A stretch of 49,966 bases of DNA from SICV01 sp964372375 (lineage in GTDB: Archaea > Nanobdellota > Nanobdellia > Pacearchaeales > GW2011-AR1), in the NCBI GenBank assembly GCA_964372375.1, contig CAYJQF010000003.1:1-49966 (forward strand), written 5' to 3'. Positions 31,201-38,469 of this stretch are shown piece by piece (the stretch's first letter is position 1; each line of letters opens with the position of its first letter). The position numbers and the translations under genes are program-made. The notes under the pieces were generated by a model. That model did not search any database. It saw nothing but the letters and a program-made list of their open reading frames with translations, and was not told where the DNA came from.

Positions 31201-31645
31201 TTGGCTTTTCAAGCTTAATGCGCTCGAGCTGCTCACTGCAGTGCGGACATTTCTTGGCGTCTCGTGCTTTCTTGGCTCGGGCACTGGGATGCAAGTCTTT
31301 CTGCTTCTCATCGCTTAAAGTTAGTTTCCCGCATTTGAGGCAGAAACTTCTCAAACAGAGCTCAATGAGCGGAATGTATTTAATATGCACGACCGGGCGT
31401 GCAAGTTCGATGCTGCCCGGATGCCCCAAGCATTCCTTAAAACGCTGTCCGCACGTCCTGCAGCGCACTCCTGGATCAATCGCTCCCAACCGCAGATCCA
31501 TCAGGCCCCCATCAACAGGAAAGCCGTCAATATCATATAATTCAGGTGTTACAACTTTTGCCGAGCTCAGCTTCTTAATCTGTTCTGGGCTCAGCAGGCT
31601 AAACTTGAGCGAGCGTACTTGTTTTCTGAAATGTTGTTCTCTCAT
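28208..31645 (-). CDS. rpoA: DNA-directed RNA polymerase subunit A, A' and A'' fused in one gene
   Basis: 1145 aa. The A' part has the zinc-binding CRTCGQRFKECLGH (about 61-75) and CLKCGKLTL, the NLAGKRVNYSARTVVSPDP switch region, the catalytic NADYDGDEMN loop (about 437; the usual Phe is Tyr), and the bridge-helix region. It continues without a stop into the A'' sequence: PGEAIGVVTAQSFGEAS (about 811), LRTFHHAGV and GIEAARATIVNEI. Most archaea encode A' and A'' separately; the sum is also shorter than usual (about 1250-1300). Its ATG overlaps the rpoB stop by 4 bp. Confidence 0.95.
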   Translation of the reverse strand: MREQHFRKQVRSLKFSLLSPEQIKKLSSAKVVTPELYDIDGFPVDGGLMDLRLGAIDPGVRCRTCGQRFKECLGHPGSIELARPVVHIKYIPLIELCLRSFCLKCGKLTLSDEKQKDLHPSARAKKARDAKKCPHCSEQLERIKLEKPSTFMVGKKRLSPIEVRERLVSIKNEELKKIGINAKSCRPEWAILSLLLVPSVTVRPSITLDTGERSEDDLTHKLSDIIRANQRLWENLNAGAPEVIIEDLWDLLQYHVTTFFDNNVSRIPPARHRSGQPLKTITERLKGKEGRIRHNLAGKRVNYSARTVVSPDPFISINEVGVPYEIARVITVAETVTTANIEAIKELIRKGEVYPGANYVIRTDGKKKRITPELKEELCNEIQPGYKIERHLRDGDIVLFNRHPSLHKQSLMAHYVRVLPHRTFRLHPAAAAPYNADYDGDEMNIHSPQTEESRAEAQVLLNVNNNIISAKNNMNLVGTIADSITGAYLLSQDVLTKAEADQVLFAATIVNTLRAKQIEGKDVFGQLIPKGSSIKVPGIITGSNSFGTEDGEMIKVIDKECGREVTVDAINKAFILGAIYLSRKGYTLSVQDLNVSERVKKMTDAVVAEAEKKTKEIIAQSESGALTLLPGRTLEESRETYILQILNEVRTEIGKLVKANFPASGNVNKMITPGAAGSMLNITQIGCCVGQQSLWNKRISFGYTNRTLSFFRSEDLSPEARGFIKSSFFEGLRPSEFFFGAITGRDSLMDTALRTPKSGYLYRRLVSALQDLKVEYDGTVRDASENVIEFIYGNDGKDVSRLHLKDNRIVPGEAIGVVTAQSFGEASTQMVLRTFHHAGVSQMQITLGLPRLIEIFDARKQPSTPLMEVLLEKKYNNEKDAKTLAEKIKEVKLQEIADEITIDFASKKIEIELDGKALKGIHSGAQRIVERLNEKGFKVKGNDLKISISVADLGYKEIYRLKEKLKSTVISGIKGISQVVVSQRGREYVILTAGSNLQAVREIKGVDASKTVSNDIHDTASVLGIEAARATIVNEIRKVLESQGLDINDRHLQLIADAMTSSGVVKGVTRMGIISDKASILARATFETPDKQFINATIQGAKDELKSVIENILLNQAIPVGTGLPGLLVHVTGPLVNKSLEKGKK

Positions 31646-34600
31646 TGTTCGTATTTATTCTTTAGTTCAAAGGCAGTGTGAATTCCCAGGCCAAGTAATT
31701 CATCATACAAGAGCTTGAAAGCATAGGAGATTTCAATAGGCTCTGCATCGCTGCCGCCGCAGATAGGGCAGGTAATTTTGCTTCTGATGATATCTTCATA
31801 TGCCATCGAGCCACAGCTCTTGCAAATATGAACCATCGTCTTATCAGAATCATATCGTTCTTTAAGTAAGAGCGAAGCGCCATGTGCTGCCAATGCTTGT
31901 TGCTCCATTTCTCCCAATCGTAACGCGCCGCCTCGGGCTCTTCCTTCAATAGGCTGTCTAGTTAAGAGTGCAACCTTGCCGGAAGCGCGGGCATGTATCT
32001 TATTTTTAACCATATATTTGAGCTTCAAGTAGTACATATTGCCGATGTAAATCTTCGCTTCCATCTTCTTGCCAGTGATACCATGGTACATCGTTTCTTT
32101 TCCATCGTAGCTGAACCCCAACTCTCTCAGCTGATTTTCAAATTCTGCTACGGTCTGGCCTGAGAAAGATGTTCCATCGACGATTTTACCACTGATGGCT
32201 CCCGTCTTACCTGCTAGCAGTTCAATTAAGTATCCAACGGTCATTCTGCTTGGAATGCCATGCGGGTTGAACATTAAATCGGGCTTGACACCCCTGCACG
32301 TAAAGGGAATATCTTCTCCATCAGCAATCAAGCCGACAACGCCTTTCTGGCCGTGCGGTGTTGAAAATTTATCACCTGGCTCGGGCAATCGTAAATCTCG
32401 GGTTCTCACTTGGGCAATCTTATTGCCTTCTTGGTCAGCAGTAATGAACACCGCATCAATCGTGCCTTGCTCTTCCTGCCGGATAGCAGAGCTCGCTTCT
32501 TTTTTGCTTTGTATGCTCAAATCTTTTGCCTCGCTCAAGAATTTAGGTGGTGTGACCTTGCCAATTACTACATCGCCTTCTTTCATAATGGCTTCAGGAT
32601 AGGCGACGCCATCATCTTCTAAGAAACGATATGCATTTTCAGTGCGATATCCTACAACATCTTTATCAGGAACAATGATTTCATCAGCTAAGCCGCCTGC
32701 GTATTGCAATTCGGTTGCCGTATAGGGCCTAAAGTATGTGCTGCGTCCCATACCTCTATCAACACTTGCCTTATTCAGGACAACAGCGTCTTCCATATTA
32801 TAGCCTTCAAAAGGCATAATGGCAACTACAATATTCTGGCCGGCAGGATACACTTCTAACGTATCATAGATAAAGCTCCTGACCAAGGGCTTTTGAGGAT
32901 AGTGTAAAATAGAAACATCCGTGTCTAAGCGTACTAAGTAATTGGCTGCATAAATGCCCAGGCTTTGCTTTAAGGTTTTCGAACCCCTATTCAATCGGGA
33001 TGATTGGTCGTGGTTACCGAAGGGTACGAGGCTGGTAATCAATCCAAAGAGGTCAATCGGATGTATTTCAAAGTGGGTGTGGTCTGGTGTGATATCTTCC
33101 TCACGTAACGCGACTAATGCATTTTCTTCTTCAGCAGCATCAATATACTCAATAATTCCTTCTCTGACAAGATCTGTCCAGCTGATCTTATTATTCTCAA
33201 GCAAGACTAAGTGTTCATCCCGCAGCTTACTGGCACCTTGTTCTACCACCACTAACGGCCGCAGTACCCTGCCAACCTCAGAAGAAATAGTGACTATATG
33301 TAACGACGTATCATTCCGTACGCTCACTTCTTTAGGCAACGTGCCTGCTCTTCTCGCTGCCCGCACCTGCTGTACAAATGCGCCAGGCTGTGCAGCAAGG
33401 CCAATGAACCGGCCATTGAAGAATACATCATCACCAGATTCTTGCTCTAAGCCATAGGAAGCAAGTTGCTTTAAGACTTGATTCTCATCAACGGCAATTG
33501 CGGTTGAGATTTTGCTTAAGAGGGCAAGATTCTTGCGCAAGCCAATTTCAGTGCCTTCAGGTGTTTCAGTAGGGCAGAATCTGCCATAATGAGTAGGATG
33601 CAAGGTTCTTGCCATAAAGTTTTCCTGCTCTCCAGGCAGCATAGAAGAAACTCGTTGCAATCCAGAAAGCATCGCCAGATAGTTTGTTTTGTCCATGTTC
33701 TGCGTCACTCCAGACCGTTCTCCAATCCAGCTGCCAGTAGCAATAGCACTCTCAATCCGGTGCGTGAATAAGGTAGATTTTGCGATAGATTTAAGGGAGT
33801 AGAATTTCTTTCGTTTCGCTACTTTTTGTAATGAATACTGAATGTCCCGAATCAGAATTCCAATATTAACTCTGAAGAGGTCTGACATTAAATCTCCTGA
33901 GAGCTTAACCCGCTTGTTTGCGTAGTGGTCTTTATCGGTGCGAATATCAGTTCGTTCTTTAGCCCGCAGGAACAGCTTAGTTAATCTGCATAACGTAAGA
34001 GCCTTTTCACTTCGTGCGGCCTTATCCATTCCTATATGAGGCAATAAAAAGGAGTCAATCCGTTCTTTAATACGATCAAGGATTTCTTTTTTCGTACCCT
34101 GGATACCCGCTTTCTCTGCAATGAGCAGCAGGGCGTCATCAGGAGTTTGTACGTGTGCAAATTCATATAAGTTCACAATTAAGCAGTCAGTTTCCGAGCC
34201 AATGCGCTTTGCAATTTCAGACTCTTTAGTCATACCCAATGCTTTTAATACGACCACTAAAGGAATGTTTTTCAGCCGGCTAAAGGTCAGTTCAAGGATG
34301 CCTTCATTTGTCTCTGAGATAGTGGTAGGAATCCGGTATGCTCCTCGCTGTGAAAACAAACGCAAGGTTAAACCCAATCTTCCTTCTTCGATAAATGGTT
34401 GGTTTGCTGCCAGGTCTTCGGACATAACCATAATGCGTTCATTGCCATTGATGACAAAATATCCCCCCGGATCAAGCTTATCCATATAGTTTTCAGTAAG
34501 CTGTTCTCTGCTCATGCCTGCTGTTGTACAGGCAGCGCTCCGTACCATAACAGGAATTCTCCCAATTTCAACCTCTGAACTATCAGTCTGGCCGTCGTAT

Positions 34601-34893
34601 TTCACCGTCAGTTCAACATACACCGGCGCTGAGTACGTGAGGTTTCTCAACCGGGCAATACTCGGTGTAACAATACTGCTGCTTCCATCTGCTTCCACAA
34701 TATTTGGTTTTTCAATCCTGACTTTACCTAAAGTTACTTCAATTTCCTCATTATTAATCGTATCATTCAATTCATTTACAATATGCTGCATTTTATTTTG
34801 TATAAAATCATTAAAGGAGAGGATATTTGATTCTACCAGCGAGTGCTGTTCAAGATATTTCTTAATGAGAATATTTTTCTGATTATTCATCAT
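31642..34893 (-). CDS. rpoB: DNA-directed RNA polymerase subunit B (unsplit)
   Basis: 1083 aa covering both B'' and B' parts in one chain. Visible landmarks: GGYFVINGNERIMV, ALLSKISTAIAVDENQ, EGYNMEDAVVLNKAS, GDKFSTPHGQKGVVG, and the C-terminal zinc ribbon CKSCG with CPICGG followed by SYAFKLLYDELLGLGI. It pairs with subunit A to form the catalytic core. Gene ends overlap both neighbours by 4 bp (rpoH before, rpoA after), so the three are translated together. Confidence 0.96.
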   Translation of the reverse strand: MMNNQKNILIKKYLEQHSLVESNILSFNDFIQNKMQHIVNELNDTINNEEIEVTLGKVRIEKPNIVEADGSSSIVTPSIARLRNLTYSAPVYVELTVKYDGQTDSSEVEIGRIPVMVRSAACTTAGMSREQLTENYMDKLDPGGYFVINGNERIMVMSEDLAANQPFIEEGRLGLTLRLFSQRGAYRIPTTISETNEGILELTFSRLKNIPLVVVLKALGMTKESEIAKRIGSETDCLIVNLYEFAHVQTPDDALLLIAEKAGIQGTKKEILDRIKERIDSFLLPHIGMDKAARSEKALTLCRLTKLFLRAKERTDIRTDKDHYANKRVKLSGDLMSDLFRVNIGILIRDIQYSLQKVAKRKKFYSLKSIAKSTLFTHRIESAIATGSWIGERSGVTQNMDKTNYLAMLSGLQRVSSMLPGEQENFMARTLHPTHYGRFCPTETPEGTEIGLRKNLALLSKISTAIAVDENQVLKQLASYGLEQESGDDVFFNGRFIGLAAQPGAFVQQVRAARRAGTLPKEVSVRNDTSLHIVTISSEVGRVLRPLVVVEQGASKLRDEHLVLLENNKISWTDLVREGIIEYIDAAEEENALVALREEDITPDHTHFEIHPIDLFGLITSLVPFGNHDQSSRLNRGSKTLKQSLGIYAANYLVRLDTDVSILHYPQKPLVRSFIYDTLEVYPAGQNIVVAIMPFEGYNMEDAVVLNKASVDRGMGRSTYFRPYTATELQYAGGLADEIIVPDKDVVGYRTENAYRFLEDDGVAYPEAIMKEGDVVIGKVTPPKFLSEAKDLSIQSKKEASSAIRQEEQGTIDAVFITADQEGNKIAQVRTRDLRLPEPGDKFSTPHGQKGVVGLIADGEDIPFTCRGVKPDLMFNPHGIPSRMTVGYLIELLAGKTGAISGKIVDGTSFSGQTVAEFENQLRELGFSYDGKETMYHGITGKKMEAKIYIGNMYYLKLKYMVKNKIHARASGKVALLTRQPIEGRARGGALRLGEMEQQALAAHGASLLLKERYDSDKTMVHICKSCGSMAYEDIIRSKITCPICGGSDAEPIEISYAFKLLYDELLGLGIHTAFELKNKYEQ

Positions 34894-35096
34894 GCGACCA
34901 CTCGATAATATACATGGATTTTATCGTCCTCCCTTCGTTCTATTTTTAAAATATCGCCAGGAACACATCCTTCAGGCACTACCGGATCAGTATGTTTAAT
35001 TTTCGGCACTTGTGAAATGGAGAGATTATATTTTTCAAGTAGTGCTTTCACCTCATCGGGTTTCAGTTTGGTGTGTTTTGGCTGTAAGATATGCAT
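34890..35096 (-). CDS. rpoH: DNA-directed RNA polymerase subunit H
   Basis: 68 aa, homologous to the C-terminal domain of eukaryotic Rpb5: HTKLKPDEVKALLEKYNLSISQVPKI, then HTDPVVPEG and the PGDILKIER strand, ending YYRVVA. The open frame reaches back to 35189, but the ATG at 35096 gives the family's normal N-terminus. A TATA-like GGTTTAAAAAGCC near 35160-35173 drives the rpoH-rpoB-rpoA-nusA unit with a leader of roughly 45 nt. Confidence 0.92.
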   Translation of the reverse strand: MHILQPKHTKLKPDEVKALLEKYNLSISQVPKIKHTDPVVPEGCVPGDILKIERREDDKIHVYYRVVA

Positions 35097-35220
35097 GGAA
35101 AGGCAGTGGGCGATGGCAGTGTCCAGAAGATAAAGTCTGAACAATATGTGGTACAAAAATGGCTTTTTAAACCTTTTGTCAAAGACCACTGGTATGAGGG
35201 AAGCAAGAAGATATTCTTCA

Positions 35221-35235
35221 AATGGCCCCGACGGG
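35221..35235. repeat. 15-bp distal att repeat (attR-like) of the tRNA-Lys islet
   Basis: AATGGCCCCGACGGG is identical to 36921-36935, the 3' end of tRNA-Lys plus two flanking bases. It lies downstream of the tRNA 3' end at a distance of 1.7 kb, as expected for the far end of an element integrated at that tRNA. Confidence 0.75.
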
Positions 35236-35333
35236 GCTTAAGCAGAACAGCATCATCTATCCTCTTCTTCTAGAAGAGATTTAGTTCCTTAATTATCTTA
35301 CCTGAACATAAGCTGCTATTTTAATCTTTCTAT

Positions 35334-35876
35334 TTATTCTTTTAGAAGTTTTTCCATTTCTGCTATAAACTTCTTAGCTCTTTCTAAAGAAGTTTGAGCT
35401 TTTGACTTTAAGGCTATTTCAGTCGTAGTATATTGGAATCGTGATCTTTTGCTTCTTTCCCTATCAAAATCTTCCAGCAGCTCATTCGCCCTATTTCCTG
35501 ATAATTCAAGAGCTTCTGCCTTTGCCTCTTCATAATCCTCAAAAAGAGATTGTTTCAATTTCTCCCTAACATATACTAGTAAAGCGTCTGCCGTAACCTT
35601 GTGGCTTATCTGTTCTCCCACTTTATATCCTAGATTGTAGAGAACAGCATTAGATATGTAGTACATAGCATAGTAAGATGTTACAATTGTCCATAAGTTG
35701 GAGTTATTATTCTTGAACAATAGCTCAGCAACTTTCAAGCTTTCATTACAATTATCTATAAGAATCTTCTTCACTGAAGGATTCTTGAATTGCGCTTTTC
35801 TTATTATTCCTTCTGATAAGTATCTAGTAACATTGCTCTGAGCCTCTTTGATTCTATTTTTATCCAGCATCTTCAA
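35334..35876 (-). CDS. HEPN domain protein, toxin partner of the MNT protein
   Basis: A 180-aa helical protein of the HEPN class. It has TSYYAMYYISNAVLYNLGYK, then SHKVTADALL, and RSRFQYTTTEIALKSKAQTS, which fits the HEPN pattern in which an Arg and a Tyr/His a few residues later form the active or modified site. The usual R-x4-6-H histidine is not obvious. HEPN toxins act as ribonucleases. The start overlaps the MNT gene by 17 bp, the standard bicistronic arrangement. It lies inside the islet bounded by tRNA-Lys repeats. Confidence 0.78.
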   Translation of the reverse strand: MKMLDKNRIKEAQSNVTRYLSEGIIRKAQFKNPSVKKILIDNCNESLKVAELLFKNNNSNLWTIVTSYYAMYYISNAVLYNLGYKVGEQISHKVTADALLVYVREKLKQSLFEDYEEAKAEALELSGNRANELLEDFDRERSKRSRFQYTTTEIALKSKAQTSLERAKKFIAEMEKLLKE

Positions 35877-36432
35877 TGAACCTATAAAAATCCTCTATTC
35901 CAACCAGAATCACATTCTTTTTAATTGCTTCGCTTACCACTGTAAATTCCTTGCTCTTTAGCATTCTAATGAAGTCTTCATACAGCACATGAGTCAAATG
36001 AAGTTTATACGGCAGCAAATTAATTGCATTTTCAACTTCTTTTGCTTCCTCTTCATTTGCAATTAAAAGAAGGTCTATATCTGAATGTTTCATAGCTGTC
36101 CCTTTAATTTGGCTTCCGAACATAAGCAGGATGAATTGTTTATGTATCTTATATATCCTATCATACATCACAAGAAAATCTTTATTCTTTAGCAATTCTT
36201 TTTTTCGCTCTCTTTCTACAATAAAAACATCCTCATTGAATAGAGCAGAGAAACTGCATCTTTTGGTATTGCCTAAGTCTTCAACAGTTACTGTTCCTTC
36301 TTTCATTAGTTTATGCACATTTGTGTATACTAGCTTATAATCGGTTTTAAGTGCTCTGGCAATTTCTAATATGCTAAATGTCTTCTCTTTGTTTCCAATC
36401 AAGTGCTTTAGTATTCTTTGTTTTATATTCAT
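35860..36432 (-). CDS. HTH-MNT nucleotidyltransferase antitoxin
   Basis: A 190-aa protein. Residues 1-60 form a winged helix (FSILEIARALKTDYKLVYTNVHKLMKEG). Residues 100-170 are a minimal nucleotidyltransferase with FGSQIKGTAMKHSDIDLLLI, where GS (106-107) and Asp118/Asp120 form the catalytic G-S...D-x-D signature. MNT partners neutralise HEPN toxins by adding AMP to a tyrosine. The fused HTH suggests self-repression through the palindromes at 36439-36480. The gene precedes and overlaps the HEPN gene. Confidence 0.82.
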   Translation of the reverse strand: MNIKQRILKHLIGNKEKTFSILEIARALKTDYKLVYTNVHKLMKEGTVTVEDLGNTKRCSFSALFNEDVFIVERERKKELLKNKDFLVMYDRIYKIHKQFILLMFGSQIKGTAMKHSDIDLLLIANEEEAKEVENAINLLPYKLHLTHVLYEDFIRMLKSKEFTVVSEAIKKNVILVGIEDFYRFIEDAG

Positions 36433-36438
36433 TATTCT

Positions 36439-36480
36439 ATTATGTCTTTATAGACATAATATTATGTTACTTAAGACATA
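36439..36480 (-). promoter_or_regulatory. Palindromic operator and promoter of the HEPN/MNT operon
   Basis: ATTATGTCT-TTAT-AGACATAAT (36439-36460) is an inverted repeat with perfect 9-bp arms. A second, imperfect copy ATTATGT...AGACATA follows (36461-36480). They cover the expected transcription start and flank the TATA box TTTATATATG (about 36478-36490). The MNT gene's own HTH domain is the likely ligand. Confidence 0.65.
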
Positions 36481-36521
36481 TATAAATCTTTCTATTCTTT
36501 TTCTCAAGATATTTAGTATCA

Positions 36522-36544
36522 TTTATCGGTAAAAAACCGATAAA
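36522..36544. repeat. Inverted repeat upstream of the HEPN/MNT promoter
   Basis: TTTATCGGT-AAAAA-ACCGATAAA: perfect 9-bp arms, 5-nt A loop. It may be a terminator or protein site. From 36545 to 36787 I see only AT-rich sequence with very short frames. Confidence 0.5.
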
Positions 36545-36787
36545 ATAGCATATATAGCAGAGTTTGTAGTCAATCTGTAAAGAGTATGCGCTCCACATTT
36601 TGTTTTTTTATTAAAAGTTACATATTCTGTAATTAAAAGTGCAAAATAGCATCAGATTCGTTAATGTGCTTATTTGAGAATAAAAAACAAAGGGTATACG
36701 GTTAAAAATGAAGAAGACGCTTTTGAGGGTTATGAAATAGGAAATTAAAGCTCGGAGGAGAGGGGTTTTTCTGGTAAGTGGGAGATA

Positions 36788-36922
36788 CTATTTCTCTCTA
36801 ACTTCATCAATCTCTTTCTTTACCTCTTTTGGAACCTTCCATTTCTGTATGGATGCTTTCCTTCTTTCCAGGTCTTCAAAGTGAATGTCTATCTTTTCCT
36901 GAAATGGTGCGGTTTTGGACAA
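36788..36922 (-). pseudogene. Gene remnant running out of tRNA-Lys into the islet
   Basis: Reading in the tRNA direction, an open frame continues from the tRNA 3' end (PLSKTAPFQEKIDI) through FEDLERRKASIQKW and VPKEVKKEIDEVREK to a TAG at 36788. It has no start of its own. A coding-like charged helix fused to a tRNA end is what remains when integration at a tRNA cuts a gene that spans attP. It could be a piece of the lost integrase, but it holds no catalytic motif, so this is only a suggestion. Confidence 0.4.
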
Positions 36923-36935
36923 TGGCCCCGACGGG
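36921..36935. repeat. 15-bp proximal att repeat (attL-like) in tRNA-Lys
   Basis: AATGGCCCCGACGGG, the 3' acceptor strand, part of the T stem and two flanking bases of tRNA-Lys; identical to 35221-35235. Confidence 0.75.
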
Positions 36936-36997
36936 ATTTGAACCCGCGACACCTGGCTTAAAAGGCCAGTACTCTGACCGGGCTGAGCTACGGAGCC
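36923..36997 (-). tRNA. tRNA-Lys (UUU)
   Basis: Minus-strand tRNA of 75 nt without encoded CCA. The acceptor GGCTCCG pairs with CGGGGCC (one G-T pair), discriminator A. D arm GCTC/GAGT, anticodon stem CTGGC/GCCAG with loop CTTTTAA, anticodon UUU, variable GTGTC, and T arm GCGGG-TTCAAAT-CCCGT. No intron. Its 3' end bounds the HEPN/MNT islet. Confidence 0.95.
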
Positions 36998-37117
36998 GTA
37001 ATAACAGAAACAACGGATGTTATTTAAACGTTATCGTTAAAGCTATAATTGCGAAGTCTTTAAAGGTAAGGTCAAGAAGTTTCTCATGAAGGAACGAGAT
37101 GAATGGAGTATGCAAAA

Positions 37118-38467
37118 TTATTGTCGTCGCGTATGATCAACGGCTAATTGTTGTTGTCGAGCCGCAGCTTCATAGACTGTCTTCATAACTCGCATAACCG
37201 TAGCGGCTTCTGCTGCAGTGGGAATCATGTATAATTGAGATCGCTGATCTACACTAATATCATCGTGCAGAACAAGATTTGCATACAATGCAAACGTCTG
37301 GAGTTGCTTGCGATGCACTTCTTTCCATCCGGTCATATGATCGGGAGGTGTATGCCATCCAAAGGGAGCATTTGGCCGCAAATCTATTCCTTCTATAAGC
37401 CATTTAGGGAATGTCTGAGTATATCCAAGTGTGGGAGAGCAATAATTGATGCATTCAGTAATGGGACCTCCTCTACTCCTTATTATATTCATAGGATTAT
37501 CAGTAGAAAATGAGAGAGATCCCTTTTTTCCATACACACCGATGCTCAAATGATTCTTTTTGCCAGCATCAGTTTGCGATACCGTAAGACGAGCAGGCGC
37601 ATTGTTCGCTAAAATAAGAGTAGCATACATAACATCATCGCTATGATAGGGCGAGTCGTTTCCTACTGCAATAAAATCTCCCTCTCCATGTGCTGCTCCA
37701 AACGCCTCTCCACTGCTTTTCTTCCTTTGCGGTTCAACATTGGCAACATGTGCGCCGGCAACTGCACGAACTTCAAGTCCAGTGGTATAGAGTAAGGTAT
37801 CGATTGCATGAAATGCGATGTCAGTAAGTTTTCCAATAACGCCATCTCGTTCATTTCCTTTCTCTCCAACAACACCCTTGAGCGCCCTCCACCCAACAGA
37901 AGTATCGCCGCGCTGCCAATCCTGTTGATACTGTATTTCAACGTTCGTAACATCTCCAATTTCTCCTTCTCGTATCATATGTCTCATTTCAAGTAAACCA
38001 CTCCATAATCTATTGTGAGCAACAACTGCAACACGTCCAGGATATCCTTTTTCAAGCGCCTCTAATGCAACCGCTCCTTCCAGATCGTGCGCTGATGGCT
38101 TTTCTACATACACAAAACCTTTATGCGTAGTGAGTGCAGCTATTGCTTGTGGTACATGCAAGTGATTAGGTGTTGCGATAACAGTAAGTTCATGGGAACC
38201 GAGAAACTCTGTAAATATACGTCCATCACTATCGTTATCTCGGAAGAACGCTCTCTCAATACCATATAATTGCGCCATTTTCAGAGCACTCTCCCTGCTC
38301 CCATAGACAGCCTTCGCGACAGATATTCGCGGATTTGCTTGTGCAGACTCTGCATGATACGTAGGCATCATTCCCATTGAGCCACAGATACCAACAAGAA
38401 TTGGCTCAAAAGCTAGCTCCGCGCAAGTACGTTCTTCATGAACTGAGGCGATGATTGAAGATTTCAT
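37118..38467 (-). CDS. Gfo/Idh/MocA family NAD(P)-dependent oxidoreductase
   Basis: A 449-aa protein. The Rossmann part starts with PILVGICGSMGMMP (degenerate GxGxxG-like) and contains LTVIATPNHLHVPQAI and the conserved YVEKPSAHDLEGA around residue 128, which includes the catalytic-lysine EKP motif. The C-terminal domain has a DIAFHAIDTLLYTTG segment, the His and Asp expected in this family. Such enzymes oxidise or reduce sugars, inositols or biliverdin. It lies 2 bp after a TIM-barrel isomerase gene on the same strand, so a joint sugar pathway is likely. The composition looks bacterial-like; transfer is inferred. Confidence 0.88.
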   Translation of the reverse strand: MKSSIIASVHEERTCAELAFEPILVGICGSMGMMPTYHAESAQANPRISVAKAVYGSRESALKMAQLYGIERAFFRDNDSDGRIFTEFLGSHELTVIATPNHLHVPQAIAALTTHKGFVYVEKPSAHDLEGAVALEALEKGYPGRVAVVAHNRLWSGLLEMRHMIREGEIGDVTNVEIQYQQDWQRGDTSVGWRALKGVVGEKGNERDGVIGKLTDIAFHAIDTLLYTTGLEVRAVAGAHVANVEPQRKKSSGEAFGAAHGEGDFIAVGNDSPYHSDDVMYATLILANNAPARLTVSQTDAGKKNHLSIGVYGKKGSLSFSTDNPMNIIRSRGGPITECINYCSPTLGYTQTFPKWLIEGIDLRPNAPFGWHTPPDHMTGWKEVHRKQLQTFALYANLVLHDDISVDQRSQLYMIPTAAEAATVMRVMKTVYEAAARQQQLAVDHTRRQ

Positions 38468-38469
38468 AA

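Noticed and set aside
36829..37089. Plus-strand ORF of 86 aa containing TGFEPATPGLKGQYSDRAELR
   Set aside because: It is the antisense reading of the tRNA-Lys gene, a well-known false protein; tRNA structure explains the sequence.
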